From positions 48,105 to 112,104 of the forward strand of contig CAVYIF010000012.1 of assembly GCA_963768585.1 (NCBI GenBank): a DNA stretch of 64,000 nt. The letters are read 5' to 3'. This stretch comes from CAVUNY01 sp963768585 (GTDB taxonomy: Bacteria; Chloroflexota; Anaerolineae; Anaerolineales; Anaerolineaceae). The first letter of the stretch is position 1, and the number at the start of each line of letters is the position of its first letter. Position numbers and translations under genes: made by a program. This document shows, one piece after another, positions 8,020 through 16,813 of this stretch. The notes below the pieces were generated by a model. The model made no database searches. It was not told the DNA's origin and was given only the letters and a program-made list of their open reading frames with translations.

Positions 8020-10263
8020 TTATTTTCCCAACCGCCATTCCAGGGCCGTAAAACGCTGGGTGACCTTGTTGTTGCGCACCGCCATGCCGATGGCGCGCTG
8101 GTTGCCGGCCAGCACGCATAATTTGCGCGCGCGGGTGATGGCGGTGTACAGCAGGTTGCGCTGCAGCATCATATAATGCTGCGCCACCAGCGGCATGACC
8201 ACCGCCGGAAATTCCGAACCCTGCGCCTTATGCACCGAGACGACATAGGCCAGGGTCAGTTCATCGACTTCGTTCCAATCGTAGGTCGCGGCGCGCCCTT
8301 CGAAATCCACGCTGAGCGTGTGCTCGATCCCATCCATCCCGCGAATGAAGCCAATATCCCCGTTATAAACGTCCTTGTCGTAATTGTTGCGCGTCTGCAT
8401 GACCTTGTCGCCGGCGCGGAAGGTGACCCCAAACAGGCGGCGTTCATGCTTGTTGGCCGCAGGCGGGTTGAGCTTTTCCTGCAGGCGTTCGTTGAGCGCC
8501 ATGACACCCGCCGGACCGCGGTAGATCGGCGCCAGCACCTGAATTTCACGCACCGGGTCAAACCCAAATTTCTGGGGAATCCGTTCCGTGACCACCGCCA
8601 CCACCCAATCGGCGGCGGATGCGGCATCCTCGGCGGGAAATAAGAAGAAATCGCCGCTGCCACCCTGCCCGGGATTGGGGAGGTTGTTGGAGAAGATAGG
8701 CAGCTTCCCCTGGTTGATGCGGTGGGCATTGGTAATGATCTGCGAATTGGCCGCCTGGCGAAAGATGGTCGTCAGGCGCGTCACCGGCGCGACCCCGCTG
8801 GCGATGAGATCGCGCAGCACATCCCCCGCCCCCACCGAAGGCAGCTGGTCGACATCCCCTACCAGCAGCAAATGCGTGCCCGGGCGCAGGGCCTTGAGCA
8901 GGTTGTTGGTCAGCAGCAGGTCCAGCATTGAGGCTTCGTCCACAATTAGAAAGTCCACGTTGAGCGGGCTCTCCTGGTTGTGTTTAAAACCCTCCACCGG
9001 GGAAAACTCCAGCAGGCGGTGGATGGTCTTCGCCGGGTGCCCGGTAGCCTCGGAGAGGCGTTTGGCGGCCCGTCCGGTGGGGGATGCCAGCGCGAAGCGT
9101 TTGTGCAGGGCCTCAAGCGCAGTGATCAGGGCTTTCAGGCAGGTCGTTTTGCCGGTCCCCGGCCCGCCGGTGAGCACGCTGACCGGGTGGCTGAGCGCCA
9201 TCTGCACGGCAGATTGCTGCTGCTCAGACAGATGCTCGTCCGGAAAGGGCAGCTGGTTGGTGGTATAGGTCAGGTTGGCCGCCTCGCCCAGGGCCTGCAG
9301 GCGTTCGGCCACGCCTTTCTCGCCAAAGTAGAGCGGGGTCAGGTAGATCACCGGGGTGCCGCCGTAGGCTCCCCCTGCCTCGGCCGCCTTTTGGGTTTGA
9401 GAGTTTTTCCCCCGGTCGTCCAGGGGCAGCAGTTCGGGGTGGATGCGTTCATCCTGGGTCAGGCGCTCCAGGGCCGGGGCGATCAGTTCCGCGGGCACTT
9501 CCAGCAGTTCCACCGCTCTTTTTGACAGCAAATCTCTGGGGGCATATACGTGACCGTCGTTAATCAGCTCGTTCAGGGCAAACACGATCCCGGCTTCGAT
9601 GCGCGAGGGATGTTCAGGCGCCAGGCCGAGGGCCTGCGCGATGCGGTCGGCGGTCTTGAAACCCACCCCGTAAATGTCGCGCTCGAGCTGGTATGGGTTG
9701 GCTTTGACCGTTTCCAGGGCTTTATCCCCGTAGGTCTTGTAGATCTTGACCGCCAGGTTGGTGCCGATCCCGTGGCCGTGCAGGAAGATCATGATCTCTT
9801 TGACCTGCTTCTGCTCTTCCCAGGCGGCGGTGATCTTCCCGGTGCGGTCCAGGCCGATCCCGGGCACCTCCAGCAGGCGCTCCGGCTGCCCTTCGATGAT
9901 CTCAAAGGTTTTTTCCCGGAAGCTGGCGACGATGCGTTCGGCCAGCCTGGGGCCGATGCCTTTGATCAGACCGGAACCGAGATAGCTTTCGATCCCCGCC
10001 ACGCTGCCGGGCAGCACCTGTTCGCAAACCTCGACCTTGAATTGTTTGCCGTGCTTGGGGTGGGTGTCCCAGCTGCCCTGCAGGCGCAGGTGCTCGCCCG
10101 GCGAGAGTTCCGGCAGGTTGCCGACCACCGTGGCCAGCCCGTCGAAGCTCACCCCGGGGAGGCGCTGCCCCCGGGCAACCTCCGGGCGCAGGCGCAGCAC
10201 GGTGTACCCGTTTTCAGGGTTGTAGAAGGTGATGCGCTCGACGGAACCGGAGAGATTATCCAC
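8020..10263 (-). CDS. recD2: ATP-dependent RecD-like DNA helicase RecD2
   Basis: A 747-residue 5'-3' superfamily 1B helicase. RecD2 proteins act without RecBC in DNA repair and replication-fork processing. The N-terminal OB-like domain (1-85) and helix-hairpin-helix repeats (YLGSGLIKGIGPRLAERIV near 94-112, LLEVPGIGLDR near 130, YGVGFKTADRIA near 198) mark RecD2 rather than RecBCD RecD. The ATPase has Walker A GGPGTGKT (366-373), Walker B FLIVDEASM (438-446), the loop VGDVDQLPSVGAGDVL, and near the C-terminus VSVHKAQGSEFPAVVMP with LLYTAITRARK. Length is as usual for the family and no lesion is visible. Confidence 0.96.
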   Translation of the reverse strand: MDNLSGSVERITFYNPENGYTVLRLRPEVARGQRLPGVSFDGLATVVGNLPELSPGEHLRLQGSWDTHPKHGKQFKVEVCEQVLPGSVAGIESYLGSGLIKGIGPRLAERIVASFREKTFEIIEGQPERLLEVPGIGLDRTGKITAAWEEQKQVKEIMIFLHGHGIGTNLAVKIYKTYGDKALETVKANPYQLERDIYGVGFKTADRIAQALGLAPEHPSRIEAGIVFALNELINDGHVYAPRDLLSKRAVELLEVPAELIAPALERLTQDERIHPELLPLDDRGKNSQTQKAAEAGGAYGGTPVIYLTPLYFGEKGVAERLQALGEAANLTYTTNQLPFPDEHLSEQQQSAVQMALSHPVSVLTGGPGTGKTTCLKALITALEALHKRFALASPTGRAAKRLSEATGHPAKTIHRLLEFSPVEGFKHNQESPLNVDFLIVDEASMLDLLLTNNLLKALRPGTHLLLVGDVDQLPSVGAGDVLRDLIASGVAPVTRLTTIFRQAANSQIITNAHRINQGKLPIFSNNLPNPGQGGSGDFFLFPAEDAASAADWVVAVVTERIPQKFGFDPVREIQVLAPIYRGPAGVMALNERLQEKLNPPAANKHERRLFGVTFRAGDKVMQTRNNYDKDVYNGDIGFIRGMDGIEHTLSVDFEGRAATYDWNEVDELTLAYVVSVHKAQGSEFPAVVMPLVAQHYMMLQRNLLYTAITRARKLCVLAGNQRAIGMAVRNNKVTQRFTALEWRLGK

Positions 10264-10347
10264 AGGAATAAGTATACCCGCCAGGGAAAGGATTTAATGG
10301 CGCGTTTGATCATAAACGGCAATTTTTCGATCGAGGTTAACCCTGGC

Positions 10348-10375
10348 CTGACTTGGAAACCGGAGGCTGTATAAT
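10348..10375 (+). promoter_or_regulatory. Candidate sigma-70 type promoter upstream of the DUF3891 gene
   Basis: CTGACT (10348-10353) and a perfect TATAAT (10370-10375) are 16 bases apart, about 100 bases before the start at 10475 and divergent from recD2. Confidence 0.45.
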
Positions 10376-10474
10376 TAATCAATGGGTGGTAAATAGAAAA
10401 GATTGAGTAATAATGCGCGATAACTGAAGAAATTCATCAGGCAATCGCTTATCCTCAGCAACAGGAGGCCTATC

Positions 10475-11143
10475 ATGTTCAAATCCAAGAATAGGGCAAT
10501 CGTAACGCCACAATCAGAACACCTGAAGTTAGTAGGCGCACTGGCTATGTTATGGGGCAATGTTGACATTGATTCTCCGCCCTTTGACCGGAATTCCATC
10601 ATCGCAGGAATGGGATTGCACGACCGGGGCTATGGCTGCATCGATAATTTTGCTATTGGCGGCATGAGCGAAGAAGAATGGATCAAAATCACGCGACGAA
10701 GTTTCTATATGCAATACTCGGATGTGGTCGCAGACACGATCGCCAAATATCATCTCAAGCGACTCGCCAGCCATGATAAATCGGTGGGACGTAAAGCCAT
10801 AACGGCGGAATTTTCGCAAGTAATCGATGAACAATTGAAACAGCACAATCTTTCCAGGGAAATATTTGATCGAACGGACCGCATTACCGAGCTATGCGAC
10901 ATGATCTCATTCGACTTTTGCATGGACGATCCCGGTTCGGGGAGCGTTTCAATCTTTCAACGGTACAGTCAAGATCAAGAAGTACCTATCCAATACCACG
11001 TGGAAAATGGCGTCATTCGCGTCACGCCCTGGCCCTTTTCAATCTCAAGTTACGAAGGTTACCTGATCGCATATCGAACCGATGGGTATCCGGAGAAGCT
11101 TGACCCGGTCATCCTACCCTATCAGCTGGAGCAAACCAGGTAA
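10475..11143 (+). CDS. DUF3891 family protein
   Basis: A 222-residue soluble protein. It resembles DUF3891, whose members have an HD-like helical arrangement: AIVTPQSEHLKLVGALAMLWG at the start, GLHDRGYGCIDNF in place of the family's QHDNGW motif, and a late helix-rich part (DRTDRITELCDMISFDFCM). It ends in a beta-rich region (VRVTPWPFSI-like). AGGAGG sits close before the ATG. It stands alone between recD2 and the FGE-domain gene. Enzymatic activity is not known for the family, and the His/Asp residues in HDRG could bind metal. Confidence 0.7.
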   Translation: MFKSKNRAIVTPQSEHLKLVGALAMLWGNVDIDSPPFDRNSIIAGMGLHDRGYGCIDNFAIGGMSEEEWIKITRRSFYMQYSDVVADTIAKYHLKRLASHDKSVGRKAITAEFSQVIDEQLKQHNLSREIFDRTDRITELCDMISFDFCMDDPGSGSVSIFQRYSQDQEVPIQYHVENGVIRVTPWPFSISSYEGYLIAYRTDGYPEKLDPVILPYQLEQTR

Positions 11144-11253
11144 CGCTGCATGGCACATCCTTCTCAAAGGATAGTTCGAGACCATTAATTAGCTTGTTTA
11201 AAAAATAAATGACGGCTAAAATAAACACAATATAACAACCAGGAGGGAATTTT

Positions 11254-13257
11254 ATGAAATTAATACCTTGGCTCACGATATTGTTGATCTTAGCGTCATT
11301 ACTGCCCCATATTAGCGAAACCACGAATAGAAAAAGCCTTCTTTCAACTCCCTCCATCGAATATTCCATCCCCGACCAAATAACGGATGGCGATGGGAGC
11401 GATATCGATTATGACACCTGGCAGATTTATTTTCCGTTGATTTTTGGGAAGGGGGGAATCCCTGATGGTATGGTGTTCATCCCAGCAGGAACCTTCCAAA
11501 TGGGCTGTGATCCAGAACACAACGGAGGGTTTGAATGCGACTCGTATGAACTTCCCTTACACACCGTTTACCTTGATGACTATCTCATTGACAAAACCGA
11601 GGTCACGAATGCCCAATACGCTCAGTGTGTAGCCGCCGGAAAGTGTATCGCTCCAACATACAATTTTTCCCGTACCCGTTCCTCCTACTACAATAACCCG
11701 GCATATGCCAATTACCCGGTTATTTTCGTAGACTGGTATGATGCCACCAGCTATTGTACATGGGCAGGTAAACGCCTGCCGAGTGAGGCCGAATGGGAGA
11801 AAGCTGCCCGAGGTAGCAACGATACCCGCGCATTCCCTTGGGGAGATCAAATGCCCTCCTGTTCATTAGGAAACTTTTATATAGACGGCAACAAATGTGT
11901 TGGTGATTCCAGCGAGGTTGGCAGCTATCCGGAGGGCGCCAGTCCATACGGAATATTGGATATGGCTGGCAACGTAGAAGAATGGGTCAATGATTGGTGG
12001 CGAGATGATTATTACAGTGTATCGCCTGCCAGCAACCCACCTGGACCAGCGTCTGGCATGTACAAGGACCTGCGCGGCGGAAGCGGTTGGGTTTTTGATT
12101 TAACTGAATACGTGCGCGTCGCGATGCGAAATGGCAACGGTCCAACCAATCGCTTCAGCGACGGTATAGGATTTCGATGTGCGGGTTTGCAAGGGCCGAG
12201 TGTTATCAATACAGCTCCCAATCCTCCATCAAATCCTATCCCGCAGAATGATGCTACATTGGATGGATTGGAAACTGAATTAAGCTGGACTGGAAGCGAT
12301 CCGGATAATGACGAATTAACCTATGATATTTATCTTGAAGCGAATAAAAATCCGCCTGAGACAAAAGTATCAACAGATCAGACTGCGACAACATTTAATA
12401 CCGGAATATTGATGAATAACGCACCTTATTATTGGAAGGTTGTTGCCCGCGACCAATACGGAGATACATCTTCTAGTCCGATTTGGAAATTCACAACTGG
12501 CGATGGTGAAATCTCACCTGGATCCATGATCCTAATTCCTGGCGGTCTCTTCCAAATGGGCTGTGACCCTGATCACAATGATGGTTTTAATTGCGAATCG
12601 AATGAGCTTCCTCTCCATACTGTTACTTTAAACACCTACTTTATGGATCAAACTGAAGTAACGAATGGTCAATATGCGCTATGTGTGGCAGCGGGCGCGT
12701 GTGAGGCCCCGTATGCTAATTATTCTGAGACACGTGATTTATATTATGGCAACCCGACTTATGCCAATTATCCAGTAATTTGGGCCTCGTGGTATGACGC
12801 CACCAATTATTGTACATGGGCCGGCAAGCGCCTACCGACAGAGGCTGAGTGGGAAAAGGCCGCACGTGGTTCCACCGATACGCGTGCATACCCTTGGGGC
12901 GACCTCAGCCCCACATGCAATCTGGCAAATTATTCTTTTTTTAACGGCGTATCACACAATATGTGTGTAGGTGATACCAGTGCGTTGGGTAATTATCTGT
13001 CAGGAGCCAGCCCATATGGATTACTGGATATGCCTGGCAATGTAATGGAATGGGTAAATGACTATTACCAATCTAATTATTATGGTGTATCAGTTACTGA
13101 CAATCCTCAAGGGCCACTTTCTGGATACAAAAGAGTAGCACGTGGAGGTAGTTTTAGTTATTACAATGAATATGTGCGCGTGGCTTACCGTGGCAACTAC
13201 GATCCGGCGCAAAGAGGCACCTGGATAGGTTTCCGTTGTGCTGCTTCCTTACCATAA
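11254..13257 (+). CDS. Secreted protein with two formylglycine-generating-enzyme-like (SUMF1) domains
   Basis: 667 residues. An N-terminal hydrophobic segment (1-20) suggests export. The first FGE-sulfatase domain (about 71-312) starts GMVFIPAGTFQMGCDPEHN and has TEVTNAQYAQCV, CTWAGKRLPSEAEWEKAARG and GFRCAGL. A fibronectin-III-like domain follows (about 315-412, with TELSWTGSDPDNDELTYDIY). The second FGE domain (about 420-667) starts SMILIPGGLFQMGCDPDHND and closes WIGFRCAASLP. The two FGE domains share the same blocks, so they arose by internal duplication. True FGE oxidises a sulfatase Cys to formylglycine, but many such domains are non-catalytic binding modules. AGGAGG precedes the ATG. 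Confidence 0.9.
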   Translation: MKLIPWLTILLILASLLPHISETTNRKSLLSTPSIEYSIPDQITDGDGSDIDYDTWQIYFPLIFGKGGIPDGMVFIPAGTFQMGCDPEHNGGFECDSYELPLHTVYLDDYLIDKTEVTNAQYAQCVAAGKCIAPTYNFSRTRSSYYNNPAYANYPVIFVDWYDATSYCTWAGKRLPSEAEWEKAARGSNDTRAFPWGDQMPSCSLGNFYIDGNKCVGDSSEVGSYPEGASPYGILDMAGNVEEWVNDWWRDDYYSVSPASNPPGPASGMYKDLRGGSGWVFDLTEYVRVAMRNGNGPTNRFSDGIGFRCAGLQGPSVINTAPNPPSNPIPQNDATLDGLETELSWTGSDPDNDELTYDIYLEANKNPPETKVSTDQTATTFNTGILMNNAPYYWKVVARDQYGDTSSSPIWKFTTGDGEISPGSMILIPGGLFQMGCDPDHNDGFNCESNELPLHTVTLNTYFMDQTEVTNGQYALCVAAGACEAPYANYSETRDLYYGNPTYANYPVIWASWYDATNYCTWAGKRLPTEAEWEKAARGSTDTRAYPWGDLSPTCNLANYSFFNGVSHNMCVGDTSALGNYLSGASPYGLLDMPGNVMEWVNDYYQSNYYGVSVTDNPQGPLSGYKRVARGGSFSYYNEYVRVAYRGNYDPAQRGTWIGFRCAASLP

Positions 13258-13360
13258 AGGCCTGGGTCAGCGGCAAGGGACATCTTATTAAAGTATGATA
13301 TCCTGAATAATGACTTGGATAACAAGATAAATGATGTGGCCTGAAATTATTGCACTGTCG

Positions 13361-13391
13361 TTAAAGACTGCTTTCAGGGCAATGCTATAAT
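13361..13391 (+). promoter_or_regulatory. Candidate promoter placing the dehydratase start at the transcript 5' end
   Basis: A perfect TATAAT (13386-13391) ends 7 bases before the ATG at 13399, and no Shine-Dalgarno sequence is present. A weak -35 (TTAAAG, 13361-13366) lies upstream. This suggests a leaderless transcript. Confidence 0.45.
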
Positions 13392-13398
13392 TTGAAAC

Positions 13399-15411
13399 AT
13401 GAAAACTCCTCCCTCTCTCGAACCTCTACCGCTCGATACCCCTGACCGATCAATTTATCAGGTGCCGACCCACGCCCCCGGGCCGCAGGGCCACCTGCCG
13501 CTGGACGCTGACCAGGTGCGCAACAAGGCCAGCGGTGATATCTTCGGCCTGACCCAGAATGCCGGTATGGGCTGGCAGCCTTCGCGCCTGCTGGCCAAGG
13601 AATTTCTGATCCTGGGCACGATGGGTGGAATCCGCGCCCCGGACGGCACACCCATCGCCCTGGGCTATCATACCGGGCATTGGGAAGTGGGCCTGCTGAT
13701 GCAGGCTGCCGCCGAGGAATTCAACCGCCTGGGAATGACCCCTTTCGCCGGCTACGTCAGCGACCCTTGCGACGGGCGCACCCAGGGCAACACCGGCATG
13801 ATGGACAGCCTGGCTTACCGCAACGACGCTGCCATCGTGCTGCGCCGCCTGGTGCGCTCGCTGCCCTCGCGCCGCGGGGTGATGGGGGTGGCTACCTGCG
13901 ATAAAGGCCTGCCGGCGATGATGATCGCGGTTGCCTCTCAACACAAGCTGCCAGGGGTGATTGTGCCGGGCGGGGTGACCCTGCTGCCCGAAGAAGGCGA
14001 AGACGCCGGCAAGATCCAATCGATCAGCGCCCGCTTTGCCCACGGGCTGATTACCCTGGAAGAAGCCACGGAGCTGGCCTGCCGGGCCTGCGCCTCACCG
14101 GGCGGGGGCTGCCAGTTCCTGGGGACGGCTGCCACCAGCCAGGTGGTGGCCGAAGCGCTGGGGTTGACCGTAACTCACGCCGCGCTGTCGCCCTCCGGGC
14201 AGCCGGTCTGGCTGGATATGGCGCGCCGCTCGGCCCAGGCCCTGGTGCGCATGGAAGCCGCCGGGCTGACCGTGGCCGACCTGCTGACCGAGGATGCTGT
14301 CCACAACGCGATGGTGGTGCACGCCGCCTTCGGGGGCAGCACCAACCTGCTGCTGCACACACCGGCAATTGCCTATGCCGCCGGGCTGCGCCGCCCGGTG
14401 ATGGAAGATTGGGCGGCGATCAACCGCGCCGTACCGCGCCTGGTGGATGTGCTGCCCAACGGGCCCTCCGGCTATGCCACCGTGCAGGTCTTTCTGGCGG
14501 GCGGTGTGCCGGAGGTGATGCTGCACCTGCGCGCGATGGGCCTGCTGCGCCTGGATGCGCTCACAGCCCAGGGCGGCACATTAGGCGCCGCGCTGGACGC
14601 CTGGCAGGGCAGCCAGCGGCGCGCGCAGCTGCGCGCCCGCCTGCAGGAATTGGACGGGATCGATCCCAATGAAGTGATCATGAGCCCGGCCCGCGCCAAA
14701 GAACGCGGCCTGACCAGCACGGTCACCTTTTTGCGCGGCAACCTGGCCCCGCAGGGCGCGGTGGTTAAGAGCACGGCCATCGACCCCAGCGTGGTCGATG
14801 CCGACGGGGTCTACCGTAAACGCGGCACGGCACGCGTCTTCACCAGCGAGCGCAAAACGATTGACGCCATCAAAGGCATCCACGGTCAGCAGTCGATCAA
14901 CGCCGGAGAGGTGATTGTGCTCATGGGGCGCGGCCCGCTGGGCAGCGGCATGGAAGAGACTTACGAGGTAACCGCGGCTCTCAAGCACCTGCCGTGGGGC
15001 AAGGAAGTGGCCTTGATCACCGACGCCCGCTTCAGCGGGGTGAGCACGGGGGCTTGCATCGGGCATGTCGGTCCCGAAGCCCTGGCCGGCGGCCCGTTGG
15101 GCCGGGTGCGCGAGGGCGACCAGATCCAGATCGTCATCGACACCATCGGGCTGAGCGGCAGCCTGGACCTGGTAGGCGAGGGCGAGCGCAGCTTCGGCCC
15201 GGAGGAAGGGACCGCCGTACTGGCCGCCCGCCCGCCGCACCCCGACCTGGCGCCCGACCCCGACCTGCCGGACGACACCCGCCTGTGGGCCGCGCTGCAG
15301 AACCTGGGCGGCGGCACCTGGGGCGGCTGCGTCTACGACGTGGACGCGATTATTGCGGCAATTCAACAGAAAACGACTGACCACGAAGTACACGAAGGGC
15401 ACAAAGCATAA
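13399..15411 (+). CDS. D-xylonate dehydratase (YjhG/YagF-type, IlvD/Edd family)
   Basis: 670 residues. The IlvD/Edd family removes water from sugar acids or dihydroxy acids using an iron-sulfur cluster. The YjhG/YagF subgroup is suggested by FGLTQNAGMGW, LILGTMGGIRAPDGTPIALGYHTGHWE (quoted as separate pieces: GTMGGIRAPDG, IALGYHTGHWE) and SDPCDGRTQGNTGMMDSLAY. Candidate cluster Cys residues are in SDPCDGR, ATCDKGLPAMM and GGGCQFLGTAATS. YjhG makes 2-keto-3-deoxy-xylonate. The next gene encodes a FAH-fold enzyme, matching the next step of xylose oxidation. The last residues (DHEVHEGHKA) are encoded by an intergenic-type repeat, so the original stop was probably earlier. Confidence 0.88.
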   Translation: MKTPPSLEPLPLDTPDRSIYQVPTHAPGPQGHLPLDADQVRNKASGDIFGLTQNAGMGWQPSRLLAKEFLILGTMGGIRAPDGTPIALGYHTGHWEVGLLMQAAAEEFNRLGMTPFAGYVSDPCDGRTQGNTGMMDSLAYRNDAAIVLRRLVRSLPSRRGVMGVATCDKGLPAMMIAVASQHKLPGVIVPGGVTLLPEEGEDAGKIQSISARFAHGLITLEEATELACRACASPGGGCQFLGTAATSQVVAEALGLTVTHAALSPSGQPVWLDMARRSAQALVRMEAAGLTVADLLTEDAVHNAMVVHAAFGGSTNLLLHTPAIAYAAGLRRPVMEDWAAINRAVPRLVDVLPNGPSGYATVQVFLAGGVPEVMLHLRAMGLLRLDALTAQGGTLGAALDAWQGSQRRAQLRARLQELDGIDPNEVIMSPARAKERGLTSTVTFLRGNLAPQGAVVKSTAIDPSVVDADGVYRKRGTARVFTSERKTIDAIKGIHGQQSINAGEVIVLMGRGPLGSGMEETYEVTAALKHLPWGKEVALITDARFSGVSTGACIGHVGPEALAGGPLGRVREGDQIQIVIDTIGLSGSLDLVGEGERSFGPEEGTAVLAARPPHPDLAPDPDLPDDTRLWAALQNLGGGTWGGCVYDVDAIIAAIQQKTTDHEVHEGHKA

Positions 15412-15430
15412 AAAGATTGTATCTTCGTGC
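15382..15430. repeat. CACGAAG-type palindromic repeat overlapping the dehydratase 3' end
   Basis: CCACGAAGTACACGAAGGGC at 15381-15400 and CTTCGTGC at 15423-15430 form an inverted pair. A related string, ACACAGAGTCACGAAGACGC, occurs at 59018-59037 before the GH3 gene. This looks like a dispersed low-complexity repeat that runs into the coding end. Confidence 0.5.
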
Positions 15431-15459
15431 GTTTTGCGGTTTGAAAAAAGAGGACGATT

Positions 15460-16271
15460 ATGTACCTGACCCGACACGACACTCCCACCGGCCCGCGCTG
15501 GGCCTGCGACGGCAGCTTTCTGCCCAACGAGCTCGACCTGAGCGCCCTGCTGGCCCTGCCGCGAGCCGAGATGCTGGCCCGGCTGGCCGCCCAGCCGCAG
15601 GATGCCCCCGCAGAAGGGGCGTTGCTGGCCCCGATCGATGCTGCCCAGGAAGTATGGGCCGCGGGCGTAACCTACCTGCGCAGCCGCGAAGCGCGGCGCG
15701 CCGAATCGGCCGTCGCCAGCGTATACGACATGGTCTACGATGCTCAGCGTCCCGAGCTATTTTTAAGGCCGCCGGTTGGCGGGTGGTGGGGCCCGGCGCC
15801 CCGGGCCGGGTGCGTGCCGACAGCCGCTGGAATGTGCCTGAACCCGAGCTGGTGGTGGTGGCCAATTCCAGGTTGGAGATCGTGGGCTACAGTGCCGGGA
15901 ACGACCTTTCCTCGCGCGACATCGAGGGCGAAAACCCGCTCTACCTGCCGCAGGCCAAGGTGTACGACGGCTCGTGCGCCCTGGGTCCGGGCATCCACCT
16001 CACCGCAGCCGATGAATTGTCCGCGCTGCCCGTGCGGCTGGAAGTGCAGCGCGCGGGAGCGGTGGTTTTCCAGGGCGAAACCAGCATCACGCAGATGAAA
16101 CGCCCCCTGCCCGAGCTGGTCGGCTATCTGGGGCGCGAGCTGGCTTTCCCACAGGGGGTGCTGCTCATGACCGGCACAGGCATCGTCCCCGGCGACGATT
16201 TCAACCTGCAGCCGGGCGACGTGGTGCGGGTTCAGGTGGGTGCACTGGCGCTCGAAACCCCCATTCGCTGA
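15460..16271 (+). pseudogene. Fumarylacetoacetate hydrolase-fold protein, possible 2-keto-3-deoxyxylonate dehydratase, frameshifted
   Basis: Two frames join into about 271 residues of the FAH family, which cleave or dehydrate keto acids with a divalent metal. The first frame gives VWAAGVTYLRSREARRAESA and VYDMVYDAQRPELF. The second gives KAAGWRVVGPG, WNVPEPELVVVANS, YSAGNDLSSRDIEGENPLYL, QAKVYDGSCALGPG, LLMTGTGIVPGDDFNLQPGD. They meet at a T5 run (15760-15764): one more T restores PELFFKAAGW. FAH-fold XylX proteins follow xylonate dehydratases in the Weimberg pathway, and this gene begins 49 bases after the dehydratase, so the same role is inferred. AGAGGA precedes the ATG. A basecalling indel is likely. 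Confidence 0.75.
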
Positions 16272-16280
16272 GACCTGCAC

Positions 16281-16682
16281 TCAGTCCCATTCGCTGAAAT
16301 CCCAATGCGCCAGCTGGTCGCGCAGTTCATCGCGGCTGTGCACCCCAAACTTTTCCAAAACACGGTGGGCATAGCCCTTGATCGTGCCGTTCGAGACCGT
16401 CAGGCGGTCGGCGATCTTCTGCGTGGTATAGCCCAGGCAGATCAGGGCGGCCACTTCCTGCTCGCGCGGGGTCAGGCGGTACCAGCGTTCCAATACGCGC
16501 CCGGCCTGCTGTTCCCAAATGGCCTGTGAAAGCAGGCGGTTGGCCAGCTTCTCCGGCGCCTGGTGCTCGCGCTGCGACAGACGCTCCAGACCAAGGAGCA
16601 CCTCGTCCTCCAGATAGAAGGTCCGCGGCTCCGGGGGCAGCTCCAGACCCAGCCATTCTTTCACCTTCCGCCAAAACGCCAT
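16281..16682 (-). CDS. LuxR-type helix-turn-helix regulator
   Basis: About 133 residues from the internal Met (MAFWRKVKEW). The C-terminal GerE/LuxR DNA-binding domain is clear: RLTPREQEVAALICLGYTTQ, KIADRLTVSNGTIKGYAHRV, LEKFGVHSRDEL. No receiver or sensor domain precedes it; the N-terminal 70 residues are helical and charged (EVLLGLERLSQREHQ). The start is moved 12 codons in because TATAAT lies just 6 bases upstream of this ATG on the minus strand, suggesting a leaderless message. It ends 9 bases from the convergent FAH gene. Target unknown. Confidence 0.8.
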   Translation of the reverse strand: MAFWRKVKEWLGLELPPEPRTFYLEDEVLLGLERLSQREHQAPEKLANRLLSQAIWEQQAGRVLERWYRLTPREQEVAALICLGYTTQKIADRLTVSNGTIKGYAHRVLEKFGVHSRDELRDQLAHWDFSEWD

Positions 16683-16755
16683 AAAAACATTATAGCAGAA
16701 ATTTTGTTCTATAAGCAATGATTGCGAATTTTCGGTGCTGTATCTTAAATGAGGT

Positions 16756-16800
16756 TTGTTGTGTTTTTGAAGTCGCTGCGCGATTTCAAAAACACAACAA
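16756..16800. terminator. Long hairpin between the LuxR-type and reductase genes
   Basis: 21-bp arms (16756-16776 and 16780-16800) with a single G/T-type mismatch and a TGC loop. It lies downstream of the leftward dihydrofolate-reductase-like gene. The T5 in one arm and the build resemble the hairpins at 4112 and 7974. Confidence 0.5.
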
Positions 16801-16813
16801 CCACCATGCGCCG

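Noticed and set aside
9550..10374. 274-codon plus-strand frame opposite recD2
   Set aside because: recD2 is strongly supported on the other strand over its full length; this frame has no domain signal.
14581..15477. 298-codon minus-strand frame opposite the dehydratase
   Set aside because: Antisense shadow of a conserved IlvD/Edd gene.
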